Assembly: GCF_002300165.1 (NCBI RefSeq)
Contig: NZ_MLCE01000035.1
Span: 1 to 64,000, forward strand
Source: Streptomyces sp. Tue6028
GTDB lineage: Bacteria; Actinomycetota; Actinomycetes; Streptomycetales; Streptomycetaceae
Reading direction: 5' to 3'
Length of the DNA stretch: 64,000 bases
A model generated the notes under the pieces. It saw only the letters and a program-made list of their open reading frames with translations, did not search any database and was not told where the DNA came from. This document shows positions 56,224 to 64,000 of the stretch, one piece after another (within the stretch, counting starts at the first letter, position 1; each line of letters begins with the position of its first letter). The position numbers and the translations under genes are program-made.

Positions 56224-57829
56224 CCGCCCTCGCCTCGCCGTCGTCGGCGCCGGCCCGGCGGGCCTCGCCGCCTCCCTGGCCGCGACCTCCCGCGGCATCC
56301 ATGTCACCCTGGTCGACTCGGCGGCACGGGTGGGCGGACAGTTCTACCGCCGGCCCGCGGCCGCGCTGGGCGCGCTGCGGCCCCAGGCGCTGCACCACGC
56401 GTGGCACACCTGGGAGAGGCTGCGCGACGGGCTCGCCGCGGCGGACTCCGTCGAGCACCTGCCGGACCGTCATGTGTGGTGCGTGGAACGGCGGTCCGAC
56501 GACTTCGTCGTGCAGGCCCTGCTCGGCCCCGACCAGCGGGAGTCCGAGTCCGTACGGGCCGACGCCGTGCTCCTCGCCACCGGCGGATACGAGAAGGTCC
56601 TGCCCTTCCCGGGCTGGACGCTTCCCGGGGTGGTCACCGCGGGCGGGGCGCAGGCGATGCTCAAGGAGGGACTCGTGGTCCCGGGACGGACCGCCGTCGT
56701 CGCCGGGACGGGTCCGCTGCTGCTGCCCGTGGCGACCGGACTGGCCGCGGCGGGCGTCGAGGTGGCCGCGCTCGTCGAGTCCGCCGACCCCAGGGCGTTC
56801 GCGCGCCGGGCCGGGGCGCTGGCGGCCCTGCCGGGCAAGGTCGCCGAAGCCGCCGGGTACACCGCCCGCCTCCTGCGGCACCGTGTCGCGCTCATGCCCC
56901 GGCACACCGTGGTGGCGGCCCACGGCGAGCGGCGGGTCGAGGCCGTGACCGTCGCCGCGCTCGACGGCGAGGGACGGGTCGAGGCCGGCACCGAACGGCG
57001 CATCCCGTGCGACACGCTGGCCGTCGGGCACGGCATGCTGGCGCACACCGACCTCGCCGAGTCGCTCGGCTGCCGCGTCGAGGGACTGCGGGTGTACGCC
57101 GACGACGAGCAGCGCACCGATGTGCCGGGCGTGTGGGCGGCCGGCGAGACCACCGGTGTCGGTGGCTCGGCGCTGGCCCTCGCCGAGGGACACATCGCGG
57201 GCCGCTCGATCGCCGCCCGGCTGACCGGCCGGGCGCCCGACCCGCGGGAGTGGGCCCCGGCGGCGAAGTCCCGCAGGCGCCTGCGGGCGTTCTCCGCGCT
57301 GCTCGACACCCTGTACACGCCCTCGGCGCACTGGACGGACCAGGTCACCGACGACACCGTCGTGTGCCGCTGCGAGGAGGTCTCGGCCGGGGAGATCCGC
57401 ACGGCCGTCGCGGAACTCGGCGCGGGTGACGTCCGGACGGTGAAGCTGCTCACCCGCGCCGGGATGGGCTGGTGCCAGGGCCGGATGTGCGAACCCGCAG
57501 TCGCGGGACTAGCCGGGTGCGAACAGACCCCCGCGCGGCGGCTGTTGGCCCGGCCGGTGCCGCTCGGAGTGCTCGCCCGGGCGGGTGAGCCGCAAGAGGT
57601 CCTCGGTGGTGAGCCACGGGTGGACCGCGGCGGTGAGCCGCAAGAGGTCCTCGGCGGTGAGCCACGGGAGGACCGAGGTGGCGAGCCCCAAGAGGCCCAC
57701 GGCGGCGAGCCACGGGAGGACCGAGGTGGCGAGCCCCAAGATGCCCACGGCGGTGAGCCACGGGAGGACCGAGGTGGTGAGCCACGGGAAGCCCACGGCG
57801 GCGAGCCGGGGGTGGGCCAGGGCGGGTGA
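56216..57829 (+). CDS. NAD(P)/FAD oxidoreductase subunit with BFD-like cluster and repeat tail
   Basis: This 537-residue protein begins with VVGAGPAGLAASLAA, has a second dinucleotide motif (VVAGTGPLLLPVATGLA) and a BFD-like [2Fe-2S] site with C384, C386, C420 and C425. This is the large subunit of the hydroxyproline dehydrogenase type enzyme. Residues 457-536 are ten eight-residue repeats alternating GGEPREDR-like and GGEPQEAH-like units, which are absent from the core family and give an acidic, Gly/Pro-rich tail. The core enzyme is complete before the tail, so function is probably kept. Confidence 0.85.
   Translation: MTDRPRLAVVGAGPAGLAASLAATSRGIHVTLVDSAARVGGQFYRRPAAALGALRPQALHHAWHTWERLRDGLAAADSVEHLPDRHVWCVERRSDDFVVQALLGPDQRESESVRADAVLLATGGYEKVLPFPGWTLPGVVTAGGAQAMLKEGLVVPGRTAVVAGTGPLLLPVATGLAAAGVEVAALVESADPRAFARRAGALAALPGKVAEAAGYTARLLRHRVALMPRHTVVAAHGERRVEAVTVAALDGEGRVEAGTERRIPCDTLAVGHGMLAHTDLAESLGCRVEGLRVYADDEQRTDVPGVWAAGETTGVGGSALALAEGHIAGRSIAARLTGRAPDPREWAPAAKSRRRLRAFSALLDTLYTPSAHWTDQVTDDTVVCRCEEVSAGEIRTAVAELGAGDVRTVKLLTRAGMGWCQGRMCEPAVAGLAGCEQTPARRLLARPVPLGVLARAGEPQEVLGGEPRVDRGGEPQEVLGGEPREDRGGEPQEAHGGEPREDRGGEPQDAHGGEPREDRGGEPREAHGGEPGVGQGG
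57584..57823 (+). repeat. 24-bp/48-bp in-frame minisatellite
   Basis: Ten 24-base units, arranged mostly as alternating types that make a 48-base higher-order unit, run without indels to the stop region. They encode the C-terminal repeat tail of the oxidoreductase. Near-identity of neighbouring copies indicates recent expansion by slippage or unequal exchange. Confidence 0.9.
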
Positions 57830-57941
57830 GCCGCCGTCGGCCCGGGCGGGTCAGCCGCCCGAGGGCCGGCTTCGTGCGGCGCTCCGCCGCCCGCGGGTGC
57901 CCAGGAGGACGGCCGGCGGGCGACCGACGCGCCGAGAGTCA

Positions 57942-57957
57942 GTGAAATGTCACACCG
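57942..57957. promoter_or_regulatory. GTGACAT-type operator 2 (before the deaminase)
   Basis: GTGAAATGTCACACCG, read on the minus strand, gives GTGTGACATTTCAC, sharing TGTGACAT with operator 1. It lies 20 bases upstream of the dihydrodipicolinate-synthase-like gene. Confidence 0.55.
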
Positions 57958-57977
57958 TACCGAGAGAGGACCTGTTC

Positions 57978-58886
57978 ATGACCTCCACCGAGAACCGTCC
58001 CTGGCGCGGAGTCCTGGTCGCCACCGCGCTCCCGCTGAACGACGACCTTTCCGTGAACTACGCGAAGTTCGCCGACCACTGCGCCTGGCTCGTCGAGAAC
58101 GGCTGCGACGGCGTCGTACCGAACGGCTCGCTCGGGGAGTACCAGGTGCTCACGCCCGAGGAGCGCGCCAAGGTCGTCGAGACCGCCGTCGCGGCGATCG
58201 GCGGCGAGCGCGTGATGCCCGGCGTCGCCGCCTACGGCTCCGCCGAGGCACGCCGCTGGGCCGAGCAGGCCAAGGACGCCGGCTGCCGGGCCGTGATGCT
58301 GCTGCCGCCGAACGCCTACCGCGCCGACGAGCGGTCCGTCCTCGCCCACTACGAGGCGGTCGCCGGGGCGGGCCTGCCGATCGTCGCGTACAACAACCCG
58401 ATCGACACCAAGGTCGACCTGGTGCCCGAACTGCTCGCCAAGCTGCACGCCGCCGGATTCGTCCAGGGCGTCAAGGAGTTCTCCGGAGACGTGCGGCGCG
58501 CCTACCGGATCGCCGAACTCGCCCCGGAACTCGATCTGCTGGTCGGGGCCGACGACGTCCTGCTGGAGCTCGCCGTCGCCGGGGCGAAGGGCTGGGTGGC
58601 CGGCTACCCGAACGCGCTGCCCGCGGCGAGTGTCGAGCTCTACCGCGCCGCCGTCGACGGCGACCTCGACACCGCGGGCCGGCTCTACCGCCTGCTGCAC
58701 CCGCTGCTGCGCTGGGACTCCCAGGTCGAGTTCGTGCAGGCGATCAAACTGTCGATGGACGTCGTCGGCCGCCACGGCGGCCCGGTCCGTCCGCCGCGCG
58801 TCCCGCTGCTGCCCGAGCAGGAGGCCGCCGTGCGCTCCGCCACCGAGCAGGCCGTCGCCGCCGGACTCGTCCGCGCCCACGGCTGA
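57978..58886 (+). CDS. DHDPS-family deaminase, probable pyrroline-4-hydroxy-2-carboxylate deaminase
   Basis: This 302-residue aldolase-fold enzyme has the Schiff-base K166 in GVKEFSGD and Y138 in VAYNNP. In hydroxyproline clusters this family converts pyrroline-4-hydroxy-2-carboxylate to 2-oxoglutarate semialdehyde. ATG 57978 has GAGAGGA upstream and follows operator 2. It is close to the epimerase (22 bases). The assignment rests on neighbours; a different 2-keto-acid aldolase is possible from sequence alone. Confidence 0.85.
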   Translation: MTSTENRPWRGVLVATALPLNDDLSVNYAKFADHCAWLVENGCDGVVPNGSLGEYQVLTPEERAKVVETAVAAIGGERVMPGVAAYGSAEARRWAEQAKDAGCRAVMLLPPNAYRADERSVLAHYEAVAGAGLPIVAYNNPIDTKVDLVPELLAKLHAAGFVQGVKEFSGDVRRAYRIAELAPELDLLVGADDVLLELAVAGAKGWVAGYPNALPAASVELYRAAVDGDLDTAGRLYRLLHPLLRWDSQVEFVQAIKLSMDVVGRHGGPVRPPRVPLLPEQEAAVRSATEQAVAAGLVRAHG

Positions 58887-58908
58887 GCCCCCGACCCCCA
58901 GGAGAGCC

Positions 58909-59910
58909 ATGCGCAGCACACTCGTCCTGCACGCCGTCGACTCGCACACCGAGGGCATGCCCACCCGGGTGATCACCGGAGGGATCGGCGCGATCCCGGG
59001 CGCCACCATGAACGAGCGGCGGCTGTACTTCCGCGAACACCGCGACGACGTCAAACAGCTCCTGATGAACGAACCGCGGGGCCACTCGGCGATGAGCGGG
59101 GCCGTCCTCCAGCCGCCGACCCGTCCCGACTGCGACTACGGCGTGATCTACATCGAGGTCTCGGGCTACCTCCCGATGTGCGGGCACGGCACCATCGGGG
59201 TGGCCACCGTGCTCGTGGAGACCGGCATGGTCGAGGTCGTCGAACCGGTCACGACCATCCGGCTCGACACGCCGGCGGGCCTCGTCGTGGCCGAGGTGGC
59301 GGTCGAGGACGGCGCGGCCCGCGCGGTCACGCTCAGGAACGTGCCGTCGTTCTCCGTCGGCCTCGACCGCAAGGCCACGCTCGCCGACGGCCGCACGGTG
59401 ACCTACGACCTCGCGTACGGCGGCAACTTCTACGCGATCCTGCCGCTGGAGCAGTTCGGGCTGCCCTTCGACCGGTCGCGCAAGGACGACATCCTGAAGG
59501 CGGGCCTGTCGCTCATGGACGCCATCAACGCCGAGGGCGAACCCGTGCACCCCGAGGATCCGTCCATCCGGGGCTGCCACCACGTCCATCTGTACGCGCC
59601 CGGAGCCACCGCCCGTCACTCGCGGCACGCGATGGCGATCCACCCCGGCTGGTTCGACCGCTCGCCCTGCGGCACGGGGACCAGCGCGCGCATGGCCCAG
59701 CTGCACGCCCGCGGCGAACTCCCGCTGCACACCGAGTTCGTGAACGAGTCCTTCATCGGGACCAGCTTCACCGGACGGCTGCTCGCCACGACCGAGGTCG
59801 CCGGGATTCCCGCGGTGCTGCCGAGCTTCACGGGCCGTGCCTGGATCACGGGCACGGCCCAGTACCTGCTCGACCCCACCGACCCCTTCCCGGCGGGCTT
59901 CGTCCTGTGA
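58909..59910 (+). CDS. 4-hydroxyproline epimerase (proline racemase family)
   Basis: This 333-residue protein has both catalytic cysteines: C91 in PMCGHGTIG and C254 in SPCGTGTSARMA. Two cysteines indicate an epimerase or racemase rather than a trans-3-hydroxyproline dehydratase, which has Thr at the second place. It would turn trans-4-hydroxy-L-proline into cis-4-hydroxy-D-proline, the substrate of the oxidase upstream. ATG 58909 follows GGAGAG. Confidence 0.93.
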   Translation: MRSTLVLHAVDSHTEGMPTRVITGGIGAIPGATMNERRLYFREHRDDVKQLLMNEPRGHSAMSGAVLQPPTRPDCDYGVIYIEVSGYLPMCGHGTIGVATVLVETGMVEVVEPVTTIRLDTPAGLVVAEVAVEDGAARAVTLRNVPSFSVGLDRKATLADGRTVTYDLAYGGNFYAILPLEQFGLPFDRSRKDDILKAGLSLMDAINAEGEPVHPEDPSIRGCHHVHLYAPGATARHSRHAMAIHPGWFDRSPCGTGTSARMAQLHARGELPLHTEFVNESFIGTSFTGRLLATTEVAGIPAVLPSFTGRAWITGTAQYLLDPTDPFPAGFVL

Positions 59911-59964
59911 ACCGGGCCCCTCGCCGCCGCGGCGCCCGCCGCCGCGTAGATACTGGGGGCCGTA

Positions 59965-59980
59965 GTACGTGACATGGCAC
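59965..59980. promoter_or_regulatory. GTGACAT-type operator 3 (before the GntR gene)
   Basis: GTACGTGACATGGCAC keeps the GTGACAT core of operator 1 and the flanking GTAC. It lies 40 bases upstream of the GntR start, so autoregulation is likely. Confidence 0.6.
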
Positions 59981-60019
59981 CAGCCGGCGGAGGACGCTCG
60001 GCCCGTACGAGGAGAACCC

Positions 60020-60709
60020 ATGGCCGACCGGCGCAGCAGCGCACCCTCCGCCGCTCCCGTCCTGCCCACGCTCGGCGGGAAGCGGAACAGCTACCGCGAG
60101 CGCGTCGCCGACGCGCTACGGGCCGCGCTGATCGCCGGTGAACTGCGCGCCGGGGAGGTCTACTCGGCGCCCACGCTGGCCGCCCGCTTCGGGGTGTCGG
60201 CGACGCCGGTGCGGGAGGCGATGCTCGATCTCGCCAAGGAGGGCCTGGTCGACACGGTGCCCAACAAGGGGTTCCGGGTCACCGTGGTCTCCGAGCGGCA
60301 GCTCGACGAGTACACCCACATCCGCTCGCTCGTCGAGATCCCCACCACGGTGGGGCTGGCCGCCACCGCCGACCCGGTGTCGCTGGACGCCCTGCGCCCG
60401 GCCGCCCGGGAGATCGTGACCGCGGCGGCGGCCGGCGACCTCATCGCCTACGTGGAGGCGGACACCCGGTTCCATCTGGGCCTGCTGGCCCTCGCCGGCA
60501 ATGCCCATCTGGTCGAGGTCGTCGGCGACCTGCGCAAACGCTCCCGGCTCTACGGCCTGAACGCCCTGGCCGAGAGCGGTCGTCTGGAGGCGTCCGCTCA
60601 GGAGCATCTGGAGCTCCTCGACGCACTGCTCGCCCGTGACGAGGCCGCCGTGCGCGAGGTGATGACACGTCACCTCGGTCACGTCCGCGGGCTGTGGGCG
60701 GCTCACTGA
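60020..60709 (+). CDS. GntR-family regulator (FadR subgroup) of the hydroxyproline cluster
   Basis: The winged helix (SAPTLAARFGVSATPVREAM) and the helical FCD domain (EADTRFHLGLLALAGN, LEASAQEHLELLDALL, MTRHLGHV) give a 229-residue FadR-type repressor. ATG 60020 has GAGGAGAAC upstream. It ends the cluster and, with its own and two more GTGACAT sites, probably represses it until hydroxyproline or a breakdown product binds. Confidence 0.9.
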   Translation: MADRRSSAPSAAPVLPTLGGKRNSYRERVADALRAALIAGELRAGEVYSAPTLAARFGVSATPVREAMLDLAKEGLVDTVPNKGFRVTVVSERQLDEYTHIRSLVEIPTTVGLAATADPVSLDALRPAAREIVTAAAAGDLIAYVEADTRFHLGLLALAGNAHLVEVVGDLRKRSRLYGLNALAESGRLEASAQEHLELLDALLARDEAAVREVMTRHLGHVRGLWAAH

Positions 60710-60780
60710 GCCGGTCGCCCGCCCCCGTCGGCGGCCCGGAGCCGAGGAGACCGCGGCGGACCGGCATCCGCCCTCTCCAC

Positions 60781-60793
60781 GCAAACCGTTTGC
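60781..60793. promoter_or_regulatory. LacI operator candidate upstream of the LacI gene
   Basis: GCAAA-CCG-TTTGC is a perfect 5+3+5 palindrome 25 bases upstream of the LacI start. Two TTCTTGCGC-like direct copies follow before the ATG. Confidence 0.55.
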
Positions 60794-60817
60794 ATTTCTT
60801 GCGCTATTCTTGCGCGC

Positions 60818-61816
60818 ATGACGCGACGACTTGCTCAGGTGGCGAAGAAGGTCGGGGTCAGTGAGGCCACGGTCAGCCGGGTCCTCAATGGCAAACCCGG
60901 GGTGTCCGAGGCCACCCGGCAGGCGGTGCTGTCCGCGCTGGACGTCCTCGGCTACGAGCGGCCCACCCAACTGCGCGGCGAGCGTGCCCGGCTCGTCGGC
61001 CTGGTCCTGCCCGAGCTCCAGAACCCGATCTTCCCGGCGTTCGCCGAGGTGATCGGCGGGGCACTCGCGCAGCTGGGTCTCACCCCGGTGCTGTGCACGC
61101 AGACCAAGGGCGGGGTCTCCGAGGCGGACTACGTGGACCTGCTGCTCCAGCAGCAGGTCTCCGGCGTGGTGTTCGCCGGCGGGCTGTACGCGCAGGCCGA
61201 CGCCCCGCACGACCACTACCGGCAGCTCGCGGACCGCAACATCCCGGTGGTGCTGGTCAACGCCGCCATCGAGCACCTCGGCTTCCCCGGCGTGTCCTGC
61301 GACGACGCCGTGGCGGTCGAACAGGCCTGGCGGCACCTCGTCTCGCTCGGACACGAGCGGATCGGCCTCGTGCTCGGACCCGCCGACCACATCCCCTCGG
61401 GCCGCAAGCTGGCGGCGGCGCGGGCACTCGCCCCCGATCTGCCCGACGAGCACATCGCCCGCGCCATGTTCTCGATCGAGGGCGGGCACGCGGCGGCCTC
61501 CCGGCTCATCGACCGCGGGATCACCGGTTTCATCTGCGCCAGCGACCCGCTCGCGCTCGGTGTCGTCAGGGCCGCCCGGCGCAAGGGGCTCGACGTGCCG
61601 GCGCAGGTGTCCGTCGTCGGCTACGACGACTCCGCGCTCATGAACTGCACCGAGCCGCCGCTGACCACCGTCCGCCAGCCCATCGAGGCGATGGGCAGGG
61701 CGGCCGTGGAACTGCTGAACGCGCAGATCGGCGGGACCAGCGTCACTCCCGAAGAGCTGCTGTTCGAGCCGGAGTTGGTGGTGCGAGGGTCCACCGCGCA
61801 AGTACCCCGCCACTGA
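60818..61816 (+). CDS. LacI-family transcriptional regulator
   Basis: This 332-residue repressor has the LacI helix-turn-helix at residues 4-24 (LAQVAKKVGVSEATVSRVLN) and the periplasmic-binding-like sugar domain (VGLVLPELQNPIFPAFAEVI, RIGLVLGPADHIPSG, VSVVGYDDSALMNC). It precedes a sugar-binding lipoprotein and permease on the same strand and probably represses them and itself. The inducing sugar is unknown, possibly an oligosaccharide. Confidence 0.92.
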   Translation: MTRRLAQVAKKVGVSEATVSRVLNGKPGVSEATRQAVLSALDVLGYERPTQLRGERARLVGLVLPELQNPIFPAFAEVIGGALAQLGLTPVLCTQTKGGVSEADYVDLLLQQQVSGVVFAGGLYAQADAPHDHYRQLADRNIPVVLVNAAIEHLGFPGVSCDDAVAVEQAWRHLVSLGHERIGLVLGPADHIPSGRKLAAARALAPDLPDEHIARAMFSIEGGHAAASRLIDRGITGFICASDPLALGVVRAARRKGLDVPAQVSVVGYDDSALMNCTEPPLTTVRQPIEAMGRAAVELLNAQIGGTSVTPEELLFEPELVVRGSTAQVPRH

Positions 61817-61859
61817 GAGCCGGGTGACTGTCGAATAATTACAGATTCTGCGCGAGATC

Positions 61860-61870
61860 TTGCGTCGCAA
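61860..61870. promoter_or_regulatory. LacI operator candidate upstream of the binding protein
   Basis: TTGCG-T-CGCAA is a perfect palindrome 100 bases before the binding-protein start. It shares TTGCG with the repeats upstream of the LacI gene. Confidence 0.5.
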
Positions 61871-61970
61871 TGTCGGTGGTGCTTGAGTGTGCGGCGCCAG
61901 ACACGGACGCCGCACCACTCGGGTGCGGCGCCGTGGGCCTTCCCTGCGCCTGCCCAAGAGGGGTCCACCG

Positions 61971-63326
61971 ATGAGAAGTCCCGGGTTCCGCCGCACCAGC
62001 ACCACGCTCATGGCCTCCGCCCTCGCCCTGACCGCGATCACGGCGTGCGGCTCAAGCGACGACGACGGATCCGCGGGTGGCAAGACCCGCATCACGGTCA
62101 ACTGCATGCCTCCCAAGAGCGCCAAGGTCGACCGTTCGTTCTTCGAGGCCGACGTCAAGGCGTTCGAGAAGGCCAACCCGGACATCGACGTCGTCACGCA
62201 CGACGCGTTCCCGTGCCAGGACCCCAAGACGTTCGACGCCAAGCTCGCCGGCGGCCAGATGGAGGACGTGTTCTACACGTACTTCACCGACGCGAAGCAC
62301 GTGGTCGACGTCAACCAGGCCGCCGACATCACCAGTTACGTCAAGGAGCTCAAGAGCTACAGCACCATCCAGCAGCAGCTGCGTGACATCTACACCGTCG
62401 ACGGCAAGATCTACGGCGTTCCCCGCACCGGCTACTCGATGGGCCTCATCTACAACAAGAAGCTCTTCGCGCAGGCGGGCCTCGACCCCGAGAAGCCCCC
62501 GGCGACCTGGGAGGAGCTGCGCGCCGACGCCAAGAAGATAGCCGCGCTCGGCAAGGGCACCGTCGGCTACGCCGACTACAGCGCGCAGAACCAGGGAGGC
62601 TGGCACTTCACCGCCGAGCTCTACTCGCAGGGCGGTGACGTGGTGAGCGCCGACGGCAAGAAGGCGAACATCGACACCCCCGAGGGCAAGGCCGTCCTGC
62701 AGAACCTCAAGGACATGCGCTGGAGCGACAACTCCATGGGCAGCAAGCAGCTCCTCGTCATCAACGACGTGCAGCAGATGATGGGCTCCGGAAAGCTCGG
62801 CATGTACCTCTCCGCCCCGGACAACATCCCGATCCTGGTGAAGGAGAAGGGCGGCAACTACAAGGACCTGGCGCTCGCCCCGATGCCGGGCGGCAAGGGC
62901 ACGCTCATCGGCGGCGACGGCTACATGTTCAACAAGAAGGACACCCCGGCGCAGATCAGGGCCGGCCTGAAGTGGCTCGACCACATGTTCCTGACCCCCG
63001 GCAAGGGCTTCCTCGGCGACTACGCCCGCGCCAAGCAGAACGACGCGCCCGTGGGTCTGCCCGAGCCGCGCCTGTTCACCGGCGCCGCCGACGCGAAGGA
63101 CCAGGAGGTCAAGAAGGCCAACGCCAACGTCCCCGTCGAGAACTACCAGGCCTTCCTCGACGGCAACCAGAGCCTCCAGATGAAGATCGAGCCGCCGCAG
63201 GCCCAGCAGATCTACTCCGTCCTCGACGGCGCCGTCTCCGCGGTCCTCACCAAGAAGGACGCCGACGTCGACCAGCTGCTGAAGGACGCCTCCGGCAAGA
63301 TCGACTCCATCCTGGCCCGGGGCTGA
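61971..63326 (+). CDS. sugar-binding lipoprotein of ABC transporter (CUT1 type)
   Basis: This 451-residue protein has a lipoprotein signal ending ITAC and an SBP_bac_1-like body (GKIYGVPRTGYSMGLIYNKK, GDGYMFNKKDTPAQIRAG). ATG 61971 follows GAGGGG. It lies behind the LacI regulator and eight bases before a permease. The ligand is unknown; the family takes up oligosaccharides. Confidence 0.92.
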   Translation: MRSPGFRRTSTTLMASALALTAITACGSSDDDGSAGGKTRITVNCMPPKSAKVDRSFFEADVKAFEKANPDIDVVTHDAFPCQDPKTFDAKLAGGQMEDVFYTYFTDAKHVVDVNQAADITSYVKELKSYSTIQQQLRDIYTVDGKIYGVPRTGYSMGLIYNKKLFAQAGLDPEKPPATWEELRADAKKIAALGKGTVGYADYSAQNQGGWHFTAELYSQGGDVVSADGKKANIDTPEGKAVLQNLKDMRWSDNSMGSKQLLVINDVQQMMGSGKLGMYLSAPDNIPILVKEKGGNYKDLALAPMPGGKGTLIGGDGYMFNKKDTPAQIRAGLKWLDHMFLTPGKGFLGDYARAKQNDAPVGLPEPRLFTGAADAKDQEVKKANANVPVENYQAFLDGNQSLQMKIEPPQAQQIYSVLDGAVSAVLTKKDADVDQLLKDASGKIDSILARG

Positions 63327-63334
63327 CCGCGTCC

Positions 63335-64000
63335 ATGAAGACCGCATCGAAGCCCGCGGCACCCCCTCCGGCCGTGCTCGGCGCGCCGGAGGGGGAGCCG
63401 CGCCGGGCCGGGCGCCGGCCCGGGGGACCGTGGCGCCGGCGCCTGGCCGAACAGTCCCGGGCCTACGCCTTCCTGATCGGCGGACTGCTCTGCTTCGCCC
63501 TGTTCTCCTGGTACCCGGCGATCCGTGCGGTGGTGATCGCCTTCCAGAAGTACACGCCGGGTTCCGGCGGCGAATGGGTCGGTGCCGCCAACTTCACGCG
63601 GGTCTTCCACGACCCCGAGTTCAGCGCGGCCTGGCGCAACACCCTGACCTTCACCCTGCTCGCTCTGCTCATCGGCTTCGCCGTCCCCTTCCTGATGGCG
63701 CTCGTGCTCAACGAACTGCGGCACGCGAAGGCCTTCTTCCGAGTCGTCGTCTATCTGCCGGTGATGATCCCGCCGGTGGTCAGCGCACTGTTGTGGAAGT
63801 GGTTCTACGACCCCGGGGCCGGCCTCGCCAACGCGGCGCTGCGGTTCGCGCACCTGCCCACCTCGAACTGGTCCAACGGCGCCGACACCGCCCTCGTCTC
63901 GCTGGTGATCGTCGCCACCTGGGCCAACCTCGGTGGCACCGTCCTCATCTATCTCGCCGCGCTCCAGAGCATCCCCGGCGAGCTGTACGAGGCGGCCGAA
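63335..64000 (+). CDS. sugar ABC transporter permease, cut by right edge
   Basis: The visible 222 codons encode a Pro/Arg-rich start, then helices (AYAFLIGGLLCFALFSWYPA, LTFTLLALLIGFAVPFLMAL) and the beginning of the EAA loop, LQSIPGELYEAAE, exactly at the window edge. It is a MalF/CUT1-type permease. ATG 63335 lies eight bases after the binding-protein stop. The partner permease should follow outside the window. Confidence 0.93.
   Translation, partial: MKTASKPAAPPPAVLGAPEGEPRRAGRRPGGPWRRRLAEQSRAYAFLIGGLLCFALFSWYPAIRAVVIAFQKYTPGSGGEWVGAANFTRVFHDPEFSAAWRNTLTFTLLALLIGFAVPFLMALVLNELRHAKAFFRVVVYLPVMIPPVVSALLWKWFYDPGAGLANAALRFAHLPTSNWSNGADTALVSLVIVATWANLGGTVLIYLAALQSIPGELYEAAE

Noticed and set aside
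57450..57796. Minus-strand repeat proteins opposite the minisatellite
   Set aside because: They arise from reading the same 24-base repeat in other frames. The plus-strand frame continues a real enzyme and has the operon context.
57584..57823. Possible CRISPR-like array
   Set aside because: Units are contiguous with no unique spacers, lie inside a coding frame and have no cas genes nearby.
60116..62242. Long minus-strand open frame across GntR, LacI and the binding-protein start
   Set aside because: All three plus-strand genes have conserved motifs and ribosome sites; the antisense frame has none.

Overview
The window is high-GC chromosomal DNA from an actinomycete, most likely a Streptomyces. 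The evidence is the very strong G/C bias at third codon positions, frequent GTG and TTG starts, many secreted Tat and lipoprotein products, and actinomycete families such as OpcA, a MAB_1171c-like membrane protein and an MmyB-like protein. No rRNA, tRNA, insertion sequence, prophage or CRISPR array was recognised. From memory only, the tkt-tal-zwf-opcA-pgi block and the phosphoesterase plus phosphopantetheinyl transferase pair resemble the SCO666x-SCO667x part of S. coelicolor; this was not checked by alignment.

Layout. 1-6.6 kb: a minus-strand pentose-phosphate operon (tkt, tal, zwf, opcA, pgi) with stop/start overlaps, divergent from an AraC regulator. 7.8-18.5 kb: a secreted GH16 glucanase under a palindromic LacI-type operator, a lipoprotein L,D-transpeptidase, a fused FAD/StaR-like TPR protein, a small membrane protein followed by two strong hairpins, an MMPL exporter and a multicopper oxidase. 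18.5-23.9 kb: a nitrilase-family amidohydrolase, a two-component system, an IclR regulator and a Tat-exported PHP hydrolase. 24-37 kb: a glycan-use locus with a GH2 galactosidase, a sugar ABC importer and a PfkB kinase on the minus strand, facing a DeoR regulator, a nonapeptide-repeat ORF, a GH4 glycosidase and a GH38 alpha-mannosidase on the plus strand. 37-49 kb: a sulfotransferase, a PLP deaminase, a GH18 chitinase with DasR-like sites, an ATP-grasp protein, a phosphoesterase and a PPTase, an alpha/beta hydrolase, and a membrane protein/HExxH protease/XRE cassette next to an MmyB-like protein. 49-55 kb: a FadR regulator overlapping a soluble Cache protein, divergent from a polyamine-type ABC importer. 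54.8-60.7 kb: a hydroxyproline-degradation cluster (amine oxidase subunits, deaminase, epimerase, GntR) with three related operator candidates. 60.8-64 kb: a LacI regulator followed by a sugar-binding lipoprotein and a permease cut by the right edge.

The common theme is uptake and breakdown of polymers and amino acids (glucan, chitin, galactosides, mannosides, hydroxyproline), each block with its own regulator and feeding central sugar phosphates. The least expected structures are two in-frame minisatellites: a 27-bp repeat coding a nonapeptide-repeat ORF coupled to GH4, and a 24/48-bp repeat coding an 80-residue tail on the hydroxyproline oxidoreductase. Others are the FAD/StaR-like fusion and the tandem hairpins at 14.3 kb.
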